Assembly (NCBI GenBank): GCA_021904315.1
Contig: CM038912.1
Location: 2,443,061 to 2,507,060, forward strand
Direction of reading: 5' to 3'
From: Sphagnum magellanicum
Lineage: Eukaryota; Streptophyta; Sphagnopsida; Sphagnales; Sphagnaceae
Length of the DNA stretch: 64,000 bases
The position numbers were made by a program, and so were the translations under genes. Under the pieces are notes generated by a model. The model ran no database searches and had not been told where the DNA came from. It was given only the letters and a program-made list of their open reading frames with translations. Of this stretch, positions 1 to 19,439 are shown one piece after another; position 1 is the first letter of the stretch, and the number at the start of each line of letters is the position of its first letter.

Positions 1-500
1 ACACCCTTGCAATGCCTTTGCCTTGATTCCCGGGCTTCCTTCCTCTTGGCTCACAACCTTACAACCCCTTTTGCCTTGGTCGCGAACCCAAAGCTAGGGT
101 TGCGACACCACCATTGCATTTGAGTGCATGAGTTACATATTATAGTTATATGACAATTAGAACACAAATTCAATTACTACATGTTGATAAAAAATTGTAC
201 AATTGACAAAAAATACATCAAAAATATTCCATACCCTTGCAACTTTCCTAAAACTCATGTGCAACTATTCATTTTCCAACATGAAATTTGATATCAAGAA
301 ATGATCATATTTCTCACACAAAGTTGCAATTTAATCATAATGTAGTTTTCACAAACATGATTTTTTCATAATGATTTATAATACAACAATGAAGCATTAT
401 ACATGACAATCCCCAACATAATGTTCATGTTCATTTCAAAACCACTAATTAAAACTCTACATTTTGATCACATTCATGCATATAAATAACCACAATTAAC
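1..500. other. Gene-free AT-rich DNA
   Basis: No exon, RNA gene or convincing repeat is seen. The first 120 bases are C/T-rich and less AT-rich than what follows; the rest is AT-rich with no long reading frame. Confidence 0.5.
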
Positions 501-2220
501 CACAATGCCAAAACATGGTTTTTATGACTATGACAACTTGTTGCCATAGTTCAAATTTAATCATGTAATTGAATGTGAATAATAGTCATAACCATTTATA
601 TGACTATAATTATGACTACATGATTTATAGTCATTTTCAAATGCAAGACATGTGTCATCAACTAGGCCATTTAAAATTACCTTATAACATAAACTAGGTT
701 AGTAAACTAACATAAAAAAGCCTAGGTCAACCTATGTAAGCCTAAAATAGGCCTAGGCTGACCTAGGTTTGAATAAGCCAACTTAAGATAACCTATAATA
801 TCAACTTAAATAACTTTAGTTAGCTAAGGCTAGCCTAGGTTTAATTTTAGTTATTTTAAGTTTAGAAAAAGGTATAGATAAGGTTTTGCTAAGTTTTTTG
901 TTTGGCCAAGGTTTAACCAAGTTTTAATTTAACCAAGGTTTTGTTTAGTCAAGTTTTTTGTTTGGCAAATGTTGAACCAAATTTTTATTTTGCAAAGGTT
1001 TAACTAGATTTTAGGTTAACCAAGCTTATGCCAATGTTTGACCATTTATAATTTAGTTAGGATTTAACAAAATTTTAGTTTAATCAAGGCTTATAAAAAA
1101 ATTAATCAAAATATAACCAAAATTTAGTCAAAGTTTAACCAAATTATAATTAAGTTATATTTTAGTCAAGGTTTATTTTAGCCAAAGTTTTGCCAAGGTT
1201 TAATCAACTAATAACCAAACTATAGTTAGGTTATAATTTAACCAAGGTTAAATAACCAATGTTCAACCAAGTTTTAGTTTAATTAAAGTTTAGCCAAATT
1301 ATAACCAAGTTATAATTTAACCAAAGTTTTGTCAAGTTTTTGTTTAGCTAATGTTTAACCAAGTTATAATCAAATTATAATTTAATCAAAAACTTGTTGA
1401 AGGTTAGTTAAATTATGCCCAATAATTATAATTTAAACAATTTTTAACCAAGTTTTAATTTAGTTAAAATATAATCAAGTTATAGCCACATTATATTTTA
1501 AATAATATTTGGCCAAATTTTAATGAAGGATTTGACCAAGGTTAAGCCTAGGTGGCCATAAGTCTTCCCAGGTTAAAACCCATGTAGGTTTAAGTTGACC
1601 TAGATTAGCTTAGGATAACCTAGGTCAACTTTAGTTTGCCCAAGGTATAGGTTTTTAAACATAGGTTGTATTAATGTGTTGTTTATATTTGTGTGACACA
1701 TCATTTAGTTACCAGAAAAAAAATTGGTGCAATGGTTAACAACTAGAATCTTCAAAGTGCATGTGAAAAACTTAAATCTTCATTCTTGCAACCTAGGAAG
1801 TGGCCTAGGTTACCTAACTTCCTAGCCTATAATGGGTGGTTTAGGTTCCTTACCTAAAGGTAAATAGCTTAGGTTTGTTAACTTAAGTAGCCTAACCTAG
1901 GTCACCTAGGCATGCATGTCATGTGGTAATTCATGATTGGATAATAAAAAATTTCATTAAATTTTAATTTCCACATGGTAACATATAATTGAGCAATATA
2001 CATATATGACCTAGGCCTAGGCTAGCACATGACAACATGTTACTACCATTTAGGCCAACCATGTGGCACAAAAGAATTAATCAAGAATTTATTAATTTAC
2101 AATTCAAAATTAAATTTCAGTCATTGGATGTTTCTTCGATGATTGTGATAAAAATGATCATAATCATGGAAAATGTAATCACAAATTATAGTTGTGACCG
2201 ATGCCACGTATGTGACTAGT
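501..2220. mobile_element. Putative CACTA-like non-autonomous element; right end unresolved
   Basis: The left edge starts CACAATGCCAAAAC and continues with a TTTATGACT motif. The same start opens the well-delimited element at 22012. Just inside lie several ATGACTA/TAGTCAT motifs, as expected of subterminal repeats in CACTA elements. The body is a degenerate repeat array (about 700-1660) followed by a module containing TGGTGCAATGG at 1725-1735, which also occurs inside the 22012 element. Further GTGACTA motifs appear near 2190-2220, but no clean right terminus or three-base target duplication (AAC expected) was found, so the right coordinate is a guess. No transposase is encoded. Confidence 0.35.
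700..1660. repeat. Degenerate AACCAAGGTTTA-type repeat array
   Basis: Short words such as AACCAAG, GGTTTAGTTA, TTTAACCAAG and CCTAGGTT recur every 15 to 30 bases, in places as both a word and its complement. The array is too decayed to fix one period. It has no coding potential. Confidence 0.6.
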
Positions 2221-3383
2221 GAGAAATATGACATGATCATCTTTTGGAATTTGGCATCTAATCAAGTAACAATAGGGATAAAACAAAGATGAAGGAATGG
2301 ATGGATGTAATGAAATGTCCACATATCTTACTACAATGATATGGGTAGCTTGTAATATTGTTGACTTTTGTATGATGTTTCCATTTATAACAATTCGAAG
2401 ATCCAATATTAAAGAGTAGCCTCTAGATCCAACAACAAGCTTGCATGATAATATTCCATTTGTGCTTTTTTTTATAAAAATTGTCTCCTTTGGATTATAG
2501 TCTTATCTCCTCCAAATCAATGTTGCAAAGGAAATAAACTTTATTATGAATATAATGACTCTGTAAGCAGAATAACACTTGTAAGAAAATGTTTAGAGAA
2601 TTTATGATATTGTAAATGGTTGCATTTAACATAACCATGGTTGAAAGAAAATTTCTTTTATAGAATTTCAAGTTGCATTTCAACAGAACAAAAATATGGA
2701 TTCCATGAACAACAAACAACATCACTTAGGTGGTGTTGGAAATTGCTATCACATTACCCTAGATGATTGATCTTCATTCATCTAGTAGATGACTAGTTGA
2801 ACAAAATTGAGAAAATGTAACTTTAGATGCACACGTATTGCTTTTTCAAGAATCATGGCCAAGGTGACTGGAATCTATTGGAATTAAGGGTATTTCTTAG
2901 GCAACTTTCTTGGGTTGAAATGCAATTGAACAAACTTGAAATGGCTAAAAGTTAACAAGCATGAATGTAGATAATTTCACATGGCTTCAATGTATTCCAC
3001 ATGTGGTCATGATTATTTTGTGGAACTTAAAAATATATCACATAGAAATTGTAATTAGATTGTACGGATTTTAAAAAGGGATTGATATGATGTGGACAAC
3101 AATGTAAGCTTGCTATTTAGTTATACACTTCAAGCAAAATGCAATTGTGGCCTGAAAGTGATTTCCCAAAGTTTCAAGAAATGGTCATTTGCAAAGGAAA
3201 TATTTAACAAGGATCAAATGAATACCTATACACAATATTACCAAAAGAAAGATGATCATTCACTCTAAAAAGATGATGTTGATGCCCATGTTGATTCCCA
3301 AGATCATCATTGGTTGGAACTTCTTTTCATTGTTTATTATAGGTACATTTTTAGTCGAATGACTCCTCCTTAAATCATAAATT
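2221..3383. other. Gene-free AT-rich DNA
   Basis: Only short random reading frames occur; none has splice sites or a recognisable protein motif. No tandem or inverted repeat was noticed. Confidence 0.5.
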
Positions 3384-5825
3384 CACTAGAAGAAAATTGG
3401 GTTTTAACAACCAATCAATTATAAAAAATTGGTTACAAGTTTATAAGTATATTGGTTTTTTTTTGCAACTATTTTTGGCATTTGGTTGTGCTTGCAACTA
3501 CATTGCAACTTAACTTGTGACTATTTTTTTCTCATCCTTCCATTTGGACATCTTTTCACATGGTTTTCATTTAAAAACACCCCTTTAATTACCATTAGTT
3601 GCAAATGTGATCAAATGAGTCACAACCTTATGTGTATTCTAAGGTGTATGGGTTTATAATGGTGTATTAAATGTATTATACTCGTCAATATAACATAGAT
3701 GTACATGTGTATCATAGGAGTTACATATAATGGATGTATTTAAATTGTATGTAGGTTGTATTTTTAGACATTTTTCGCTTGATTTTCTTGTCATATTTTT
3801 AAAAATAATTACAATAAAATATATTACTGTATTAATCGATAATTATTGAAAAATATCCATAATTAAAATAATTTTAAAAATTCTAATTGAACTCAATATT
3901 CATGATTTCTAAATTATATTTAAAATTATTATTTAAAATATTCATACTATTTTATTGTAATTAGAATATTGATTATAATTACTATAATTATATTAATTTC
4001 AATTAATATAATATATTATAATTATTAATTATAATTATTTTAAACATAAAATAATATTATAACCCTAATTTTTACATTGAATAATAATTGTTATTACTAC
4101 ATAGAGTTTTGCAATGATAATCTGTAATTTTATAATATCAAAAAGTAATTACTATTATTAATGAAAAATTACTATAAAATCATTATAATTACTTTATTTA
4201 TACAATAATTATAGTAAGTATATCATTTATGATTAAACTTAAATATTCATATTTTATAACCTATAATCTATAATCTCATTTAAAAAAATTATAGTAACTT
4301 TACTTTAATTGGAATAATTAATGTAATAACTATAATGTTGGAATTATACTATAATAAATTAAAGTGTGCATTTACATTTGTAATTAATATTTAAATTATT
4401 TTCATTAATTTTATTCTGATTAAAGTAATGTAATTAAAATAAGTAATTTAATTGGGAACTTGTGACAACTAAAAGATAAATGTTATTAAAAGATTTTAAA
4501 AATTGCATTAAAAATTAATATTTTCTAGTAAGAAAAATAAATTAATATACCAAGATTATGTATGTATAACTATTTATATGTTAGATGTATTAATTACATA
4601 ATTTACAATTGAACATAGTAATAAAAATTAATTTTTTAAATCAATGTTTTATTTTTGTAAAATCACTAGGATTATTTTATTTATATATTAAACACAGAAG
4701 TTTCATTATTTATAATTCAACTTATTTTTTCATAAGTTATGATTTAAAATATTTAAATTTTAATCTGATTTAAAATTTTGACAATAATGTTATAGTAATT
4801 GTAATGTAATTATGGTAGTAATTAACACATATTTATATATACAATTTGAATTTTTATGATTCATATTTAACACAATAAATTAGTTAATAAATAATTAAAA
4901 TTAATAGATCTTTTGTAGAAAATATTCACATTTATTTATTTGATAATAATTTAATTAATTGGTTGAATCTATAATTATGTAATTAAAAATTATTGATGAA
5001 TTAATATTATATGTCATTAGTTAATTAGTCATTTAGGTCTATTTAATTATGTAATTTATCAAAATAAAAATGATGATAATATGGAATAAACATTTTACTT
5101 ATAAATAGTTTGTAACTAAATTGTTTAGTTGCTACTTACTTTGTAGCTCCAAATATTAACCCATAAACTTTGTCTTCCTTTCTCATCTTGAAAAGTATAT
5201 AATGAAGGTCTTTTGTTTTACATTTTCATACTGAGTAACATGGGGCAATGTAGGATGAGCCAATTAAAAAGGTTCAACTCAAAACAAAATAAATATTTAT
5301 GTACTTACCCCCTAGTTTATTTACCTCCCTAACCAACCTACTAACCTATCTACTTACCTACAAAGTTTGACCTACCTATTTACCAACCTAGTGTGCCCTA
5401 CTTACATACCTACCTACCTAAATTTTGTTTTGGATTAATTTTGTTAATATGTCACGTAACATTTTTTTATTGTGCCATGTGTCATAATATGAAATTATCC
5501 AAACACATTGATTGGATGTTTTAGATTTTTTCAAAATTATGTTTAAAATATTTTAAATAACTAAAACATGGGACATGTGGCAACACATCATTTGCTCTCA
5601 TTGTCACAAAATAGTTGCATTTTAGTCACAAATGTCAATACATATACAACCAATCAAAATATGAAGGTGTATTTTGTTGACTTTTTCCTTCATCCAAAGT
5701 TCATTGTCATTTGTGACTTCATGCAACTTGTCCAATGTGACTAATGAAATTTTAGTCATAAATGTTGCTTGCGACTTAAAACTAGTTGTAGAGACTAATT
5801 GCAAATTGGCAATTTTCTTCTATTG
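3384..5825. mobile_element. CACTA-like non-autonomous DNA transposon, 2.4 kb
   Basis: The left terminus reads CACTAGAAGAAAATTGG. The right terminus, read on the other strand, is CAATAGAAGAAAATTGC, which matches at 15 of 17 positions. Both ends resemble the CACTA(C)AAGAAAA termini of plant En/Spm elements. A three-base direct repeat, ATT, flanks the element at 3381-3383 and 5826-5828, which is the target duplication length of the superfamily. Subterminal GTTGCAA, GTCACAAATG and AGTCATAAATG motifs occur near both ends. The interior (about 3780-5060) is extremely AT-rich and encodes no transposase, so movement would need enzyme from elsewhere. ATT is a weak duplication in such AT-rich DNA. Confidence 0.65.
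5300..5425. repeat. CCTA/TACC microsatellite-like stretch
   Basis: A run of interrupted ACCTACCTAC-type words lies inside the CACTA-like element. A much longer run of the same kind lies inside the element at 22012. Confidence 0.6.
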
Positions 5826-5828
5826 ATT

Positions 5829-8800
5829 ACTATTGTTATTATGGCTCCCATTTCCGTTGTTGCAATCATAATATCCAACATGCATCATTCTCAATATAAC
5901 TTTAACCATATGACATGAATGCATTTTAACATGGGAAGATGATGATACAACATGAAAAAATCATTGCTTTAAGATCTTCAAATTTTGAGAGTACAAATAT
6001 AGTCTTAGTATCAAAGCCTAAAATGAATATTGGAATGAAAAACCCTCCTTTACACCAAAACCTCCCACACATTTGATTATAACTCCTAGTAAACCAAGAA
6101 AAAATACCTATTCTGAACTTCAAATTAGATTCAAACTTTTGCATCTCACCCCCATACAAGAAAACATTAAATTCATAAAAATTCTAGCCACATAGAAGCA
6201 TGGCTCATTTGAGAAATGGGATTTGTTACATCAAATTTCTACACGTTGACCAAAAAGGGGTCATTTTTTTGGTTCATTCATGTGGATGATACCCAAATTG
6301 GCTTAATGCAAACATTCATTAGTCTATTGGCATTAAATGTTCACACAAATTTCACATTAAGGGATGTGAAAAAAATCTCATACCAACAATATTAGAGAAA
6401 CCTAAAATAATAGATAGGTGAAAGAAGTGAAATAGCATGAGAGATAGTTGTAACCAATAACAAATTAGGTTTCAAGTTCTTGTTTGAGATCTCAAATAGG
6501 TAAAAATGATATGGGTTCATTAGTGTCATTAATGATGTGGGTTTTCATTAGTGCCAAAAATCAACTATTGATGGGCAATTAACAATGACAAACACCACTC
6601 TTTAATATTGTGGTAACTCATTATAAGTTGATAACCTTAAACCAAGCCATAATCAGGGTCATACAATATCACACCTCATTTTAAAAAAAACTTACATCCT
6701 CATTTAGATGCCACACATCATCCAAAATGATCATTTTTATACATGAATAGTTCATCAAACTCATTTTGGAATCTAGTTTACCCTATTTCAAAACATTTTC
6801 ATTACTTCACTCTCATTACAATGCATGTGCATGTTTGAATGCCAACACAAAAGACCTTATGAACTTTTAAAGAAAAATAAATTATGGTTCTTAAATTTTA
6901 CAAATACTTGATAATACATAAATTTGTTGCAATTATTTTATTATAACCTTTAGCAACAAGGTATAGTACTAATATAAAATGTGGTTTAAAATGGCATATG
7001 GTATTTATTTACTATTATATTTACCCACATGTATATGTGGATAATGGATATACTTGCTTCACACATGTCACAAAACAAGTATATAAATAAAATTTATTAT
7101 GTTTGTTGTTGGCAAGTAATCATTAAAAACATGAAGACATTTATGTCTTCCCAATTGACATCAACTTAAAATTGCCTCCTAACCAAGCATATCCTTAGCT
7201 TGCATGATGAACATATGCCCAATTGTTTAGGTTTCACAAATATTTAAAGGATACTTAAGACGTCTTTCCATTCATGTGTATAGTTGCACGTTCAATTTAA
7301 GAAGGTCATGTTAATGGAAAATAACAATTAGCCCTTTCAAATATGAATATGCAACTAGGGGCACAATTGGGGTTCCTTTCCATTAGCATTAAATGGTCAT
7401 ATTTAAGGTGCAACTAAAGGTGTACTTTGTGCAAAGCTAAATTGAAAATCTAGGATATCTAAAGTTGAAAGTGAGAAGTCAAACAAGTCCAAAGTTGAAG
7501 GTTTAACTCTACAATGGAAAGACACCTTTACATAGGTGAGATTACACAACAAGAAAATTCATTGCTTTTGATGAAGTTGACTTATAAAGGTTAAAAATGC
7601 TACCTTATAAAGGTCTAGAAGATAAGATATGTAAAAAATACAATAACATCAAGAAAACTATTATTGAAGAAAAGAAGAAAAGAAGTATACATATTATGTT
7701 AAAGAACATCATAGAAGTTGGGGAGATTTGTGGTATCATTCTACACAACCCAATCACCACCCGAAATGAAAGGTAGGTTATGATAAAGCTTACAAGCTTG
7801 ATCAAAGTTGGCTTGCTTTCAACTGTAGCTATTAGATTAACATTCATATGGGTTCATTATAGTTTAACAACAAACTAGTGTGTTGTAAATATATGATTTG
7901 AAAATAAACTACACAACTATAATTTGAGAATGTTTTAGTGTTCACAAAACAAGCAAATGAAATCAATTGATCATGCAACTAAACATGACACTGAAAATGA
8001 ATATGCTTTGGAAACCTACAAGTGAAAGTGAAACTTGGGATGAAGTATGAAATGTGTGGAGAGTTCATTCCTTTTTAATTTGGTCATGTTTTTTTTTTAT
8101 CACATTTCAAATAAAAGATGGAAATGTCTTCCATCTTAAGTCAAACAATACATTAAATGAATGGTTAATAATTGAGCTTGGCTTCCACCCCTTGTGAACT
8201 CACTTCTCATTCCCATTATTAATTTTTTATCTATTGTTGGTAGTTGAATTAAATTTTAAAAAAAAGGTTTACCTTCAAACCATTCATAAATTTGAAACAC
8301 ATGTCACAAAGACAATTGGTAAGTTGAGGTGAGGTGTCAAAAACTCTAAAAAGTTTTAAAGAGAAACCTTTCTTTGACATAAAGAACAAGAAAGATTTTT
8401 ATTTATGAACTTTCCATCTATTTTATGTGCTTATTTTATTTAATTGGTGTTGAAGCATCTTTCTATGTTTTTTTTTGGTTGTTGGTTTCAAAGTTTTGTG
8501 ATTGTTTTCTTCTTTTGTGCTATCAACTCAATCCTTTTGCATAAGTGTGTTTTTATATTAAAAGTTTATTTATTTTGTAGTGTCACCATCTAGTGCTTTC
8601 ATGATTAATGTTTTCACTTTTATGCCCTTGCATTGATTCATTGGAGTTTTAATTAATGTTTGAAAGCTAGCTTTTATAATTTTGCTCCATTGTTTCATTG
8701 TTGGTTGTTTCATGTTTCGTTAGTTTCTTGTGTTGGTTTTGGCATTGTTGCAAAACCATTTTGCACCATTGTTGATGTTATTATAACAACATTTATTTGT

Positions 8801-10340
8801 TGATGTGTTGAAGTGTTTGTTGAATTTTTATCATTTTGTATATAGTCTTTGTGTTGTGTAGTTATGCCAAGATGTTATGTGATTTTTTAAATTATTGATG
8901 CTTGGGTCATTAAATGTCTACCACTTTGCGCAATCTTGTTGTTTTCCCCTATGAAAGCTTATAATGATTTCATCTATGCAAATTTTATTAATTTCATTGA
9001 ACAACATTTTTTTTTTAATGTTCATTCCAAAGTTGTGATACAATGTAATGTTTTGATTGCCTCAAATATCCTCAATTGCTTCTTGTATTGTTCATGCAAG
9101 GTCTTGTGCTAGTAAGCTAACATCAACAAAGCTTTATAGTGATGTTGTTTTATACCATTTTGAAACATTAATAAATGATTTACCAAATTTATTTAATTAG
9201 GTTGTAACTAGTATCAATTGATATTTGATATTATATTATTTTTAAAAATCAGAAAAAAATGTTTTGATAAATAAATCAATAAAACAATTGCAAAAAGCCA
9301 AAAATGACAAAACATGAACTTCCAAATTTTTTAAGTTATAAGCTTGATTGGGATCTTACATGGTTTGTAAAGTCCTACATCTATTCTTCACAACAATTTA
9401 TAAAATACAATAAGAAAATCTTACTAGTTTTTTATACTCTTTATTATCACCTTTTAATATAAAAACTTTGACCTTTATTGTTATTTGTTGTTGGTAGTTG
9501 AATTAAAATATATACTATCATCTCTTAATATTAATTGTTATCATTTGAAATAGGACTTGCATTCTTTTTTTTAATATTTCAAATTTCTCCTTTGTAATGG
9601 TGCTTTCACTAATGAGGTTTGACAAGTTTAATATATCTTTGAAGGCAAACACACAATCCTCAAATGGTGGGATTTTTGCTTGTTGAAGGTAAAATATAAA
9701 TACATGGAATTAAGATCTCTAATATCACATATCTCCAAATGGTGAAATTTTGCTAGTTGGAGGTCAAATGTTAATTCATTTGATTAAGATCTCTACTATC
9801 CAACTATTCCCTTGTGATATTAAAATTTGGCTTTCATTAATTCAAATAAGAATTGCATTCTTTTTTGTAGTTCTTAGAATTTTCTTTTGTATTTGTGCTT
9901 TCATTAATAAACTTTGACAAGTTTACATCATCAAAGCCAAGTAGACGAATCTCTAAACATTGGGATTTTCCTTGTTGGTCGAATGTAAATCCATTAAATT
10001 AAGATCTCTTTTATCACCTTGTGATATTAGAGGTTTAATTTTTATTAGTTCAAAATAAGACTTGGTCCTTTCTTCTAGTACTTCCAATTCTCCGTTGAAA
10101 ATTATATGGATGTTTCTAATGAATAAAGCTTGGCAAGTTTACATAATCAAAGTCAAGCATAATATCATAACTAGTTTTTGGGTCCTATTCAAGCACTTTT
10201 TACAAGGATTTTCCTAGGCAAAACATGCAACCATTTATTGGCTTTAGGTTTGGTGTTGTCAATGTTAATTTTAATGCAAATAAATGACTAGTAAAGACAC
10301 TTCAAACATGAATTGACAATAAAAAGAAATTGGTTTTATT
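5829..10340. other. Gene-free AT-rich intergenic DNA
   Basis: No conserved exon, RNA gene or structured repeat could be supported. Two stretches near 9590-9830 and 9880-10070 share loose similarity (words such as ATTAAGATCTCT, GCATTCTTTTTT and TTGACAAGTTTA recur), suggesting an old duplication of a few hundred bases. Confidence 0.5.
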
Positions 10341-10680
10341 TTGGAACAAGCCTTGGAAGAACCCGTTAAGGCGGGTGCTATAATCAATAATTTCCCTCTT
10401 ATGATCTTGGAGGGTAATTTTGATTTTCATAAGGACTTTTAGGTACTTCATCCTATGGAGCAAGTTCTCTCACTCCTTCATTGCAATGTTACATTTCTTC
10501 AAGGAAGGCTGATCAAGCTTTTTCATCCAAGGTGGATTAGCACGCGCATCACGTTAGGCAAAACCCTAGGATGAAAGCATCACCAAAATAAGGGGCTTGC
10601 TCAAGGCTATACCCTTATCCTAAGGTAAAAGCCAACATGAAGCCATAATCACTAGTAATCGCTAGTTAGTCATATGGCAA

Positions 10681-11180
10681 TGAATCCATTCCCAAGCCTT
10701 GTACCCTAGGATGAGAATCCATTCCCAAGCCTTGTACCCTAGGATGAGTATTCGTTCCCAAGCCTTGTACCCTAGGATGAGAATCCATTCCCAAGCCTTG
10801 TACCCTAGGATGAGAATCCATTCCCAAGCCTTGTACCCTAGGATGAAAATCCGTTCCCAAGCCTTGTACCCTAGGATGAGAATCCATTCCCAAGCCTTGT
10901 ACCCTAGGGTGAAAATCTGTTCCCAAGCCTTGTACCCTAGGATGAGAATCCATTCCCAAGCCTTGAACCCTAGGATGAAAATCCGTTCCCAAGCCTTGTA
11001 CCCTAGGATGAGAATCGGTTCCCAAGCCTTGTACCCTAGGATGAGAATCCATTCCCAAAGCCTTGTACACTAGGATGAGAATCCGTTCCCAAGGCTTGTA
11101 CCCTAGGATGAGAATCCCTTCCCAAGCCTTGTACCCTAGGGATGAGAATCCACTCCCAAGCCTTGTACTCTAGGATGAGC
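10681..11180. repeat. 33-bp minisatellite, about 15 copies
   Basis: The unit has the form CATTCCCAAGCCTTGTA plus CCCTAGGATGAGAATC, 33 bases in all, repeated about 15 times head to tail. Most copies differ by one to three substitutions; indels appear only in the last third (near 11055 and 11140). Because 33 is a multiple of three and the unit lacks stops in one frame on each strand, the array is open on both strands (eleven-residue peptide repeats). I read this as a by-product of the period, not as coding. It ends about 425 bases before the favoured SelO start codon. Confidence 0.9.
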
Positions 11181-11450
11181 ATAAAGCCCTTAATAAGGAG
11201 CCAAGGGGGCATCCCGAGTTTCGGTGATGCCCTCAACCTAGGGCTTTTATCTTAGGGCTTTACCCCTCCCTACACATAATCCCCAAATGGGTGGTATGTT
11301 ATTGTTGGACATTGGATGAAAATCCGGATGATAAGTCCCTGACACATGTAGGTAAGTGACCGAATCAAAAAAAGTTTGTGATTGGGTTTATGGTAGTAGT
11401 TTTATGTGTACTTTAAAAAAAATTTGTGATCTGACCAAGTGCGCTGCACT

Positions 11451-11470
11451 GCCACGTAACGTCCACGTGG
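11451..11470 (+). promoter_or_regulatory. Paired ACGT boxes upstream of SelO (G-box plus CACGTA)
   Basis: GCCACGTAAC is followed 10 bases later by the perfect palindromic G-box CCACGTGG (11463-11470). Tandem ACGT cores at one-helical-turn spacing are the usual form of bZIP-bound ABA-response elements in plants. They lie about 140 bases upstream of the favoured start codon. Function is inferred from sequence only. Confidence 0.45.
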
Positions 11471-11604
11471 CAATGTTGCTCCCCGGCTCCTCCTCCAGGC
11501 ACTGTATTGTATTGTACTGTACTGTACTGGACTCTGCTGTGCTGCAAACCCCCGCTCCGGTTGCTGTCTGCGAACCCTCGCTGCCCGTCTTGTGTCTCGC
11601 TTCC

Positions 11605-17655
<6,051 letters not shown>

Positions 17656-19430
17656 AGATGTTTAGCAGTGGAGGATTGCTTCGAATTACTACATATTGAA
17701 CTGGGAGACAAAACACCTTGTGGAAGGTCTTAAGTTGCCAGGTTAGCACCAGCATCTGTCCCCACGAAGGATTATCTTTATATATTTCTATTTGTTTCAG
17801 TTTTTCTTGTCTGGATCATGAACCAGCCTTTTACATGAACACTAGAGCCACCACACACACCAGGGAACAAGCAATCACCTACAAAGAGGGGGGGGTCTCT
17901 GGGACAGTTTTCTTACATATTAGGAAAGAAGTTGAGAGAAATCTGATGTTTAGTCTGTAATCTTTGGACAGGTTTAGTTGGAAAATTTAAGTGGTAACTT
18001 TATCCTCCTAAAAATTGGGATTAGAGTCAATGGATTCCAGAGGGTGATGGCAGGTGTGCTGCACAGTACAGCTTGAGTTGAGATAAGTTGTGTTGATACT
18101 GTTATACACACAAAATGCAGAATGCTCAAACGTTTCATAATGGGATCAATGAATTATTGTATGGACAAGAGTTTTCCAGGAAGTCTTGTGGATTTATGTA
18201 CCTAACATTTCACAATTTTGACATGTAACATTCACGAGGTATGATGTATTTCACTGTTGAAGCAGTAGTAGTTACAGGTCATTTCTTGCATCCTATGGGA
18301 GAAACATTGACTCTAGAATGGATGAAGCATTAGGCCATTGCTTGAGCTAAGTACTGAGTTCTCCAAGTATCCAAGCATTTGCCTGCTTGGGTGAGGCACC
18401 TAAGTAGCTACTTGTATCTATTGCAGGAAGTGTTAAGATTGGACTTGGTTAGGTGCTGGTTCTCAACTTCACTCCCTGACCTAAACATCTGCATGCATCT
18501 GATTACATAGTGGCCACCTATTGTCTGCTTGTGGTGAACCAGCACCTACACTAGTACCACAGTGAAACAAGGGGTGTGTCGCACTGTGGCCTTGCCATTG
18601 ACATTAAAAAGTATCTTAATGCAAAAGAAGAATTATGGAAACTAAAATATTTCACCATGCAAAAATATAATCTTCAAAAAATCCTCAAAAAGAAACCAAA
18701 ATCCTTCAAGATACTGTAACTTTATGACTATATCTCAAGTTTCAACACAAGCCAAGATATCATCTTTCAAAATCTTCATATAAAAATAGACCTATCAGCT
18801 AGGGGCCAAAATTCCTTCAGTTGCTATAGGGTAGAGAGGCCAATGTCTAGACACTTAGTGGCATGTAGACCTTTGTTTTTTATTGAGTGATTAGCTGGCA
18901 AATGTTTTTCAAAGACCAAATGTACGTTGGCTATGGGCACTCCCATGATGCTTTGAATCGCCTAAAATGGTGAAGAAGCATGTAAGTTGTGGCCACTCAA
19001 AGTGAAAGGGGTCAAAAATATCATAAAAATTGGCTATGTACACATCTTTCTTGTTGGCCATACAACTTCCTTGCTATGAGCGTACCCTTGTTTTTGCATA
19101 ATAATACATTACCTAACTCCATCCCTAGGATGAACTTTTTCCCAAATCAAACATTCATCTCCTTCTAACATTCACAAAATCACCATAGTGATCCAAATGC
19201 ATTCCATCCAATTGATTGGTCACCAAAAATCCCAAGAACGCTCAACCTTAAACCTAAGTTCGTTAAACCCTAACTCATCAAATGTTGTTGTGTAGTAGAA
19301 CTACATGCGCCAAACTCCGTTCTCACTATCCTTGGTCTCTTCATCGAACTAGCATTCTACTTATTTCTATAAAAAATTTGGGCTTGTAGATCCTCTTTGG
19401 GAGGTAGCGATCAATATGCAAAATGTTGAA
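17656..19430. other. SelO 3' flank and gene-free DNA
   Basis: The first several hundred bases are probably 3' untranslated sequence; no single polyadenylation signal stands out. No other exon, RNA gene or repeat was recognised. Confidence 0.5.
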
Positions 19431-19439
19431 TATGCTTCC

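Noticed and set aside
10666-11236. Repetitive proteins encoded on both strands of the 33-bp array
   Set aside because: The open frames follow from a unit length divisible by three with no stop in one frame; no start context, splice sites or domain supports them.
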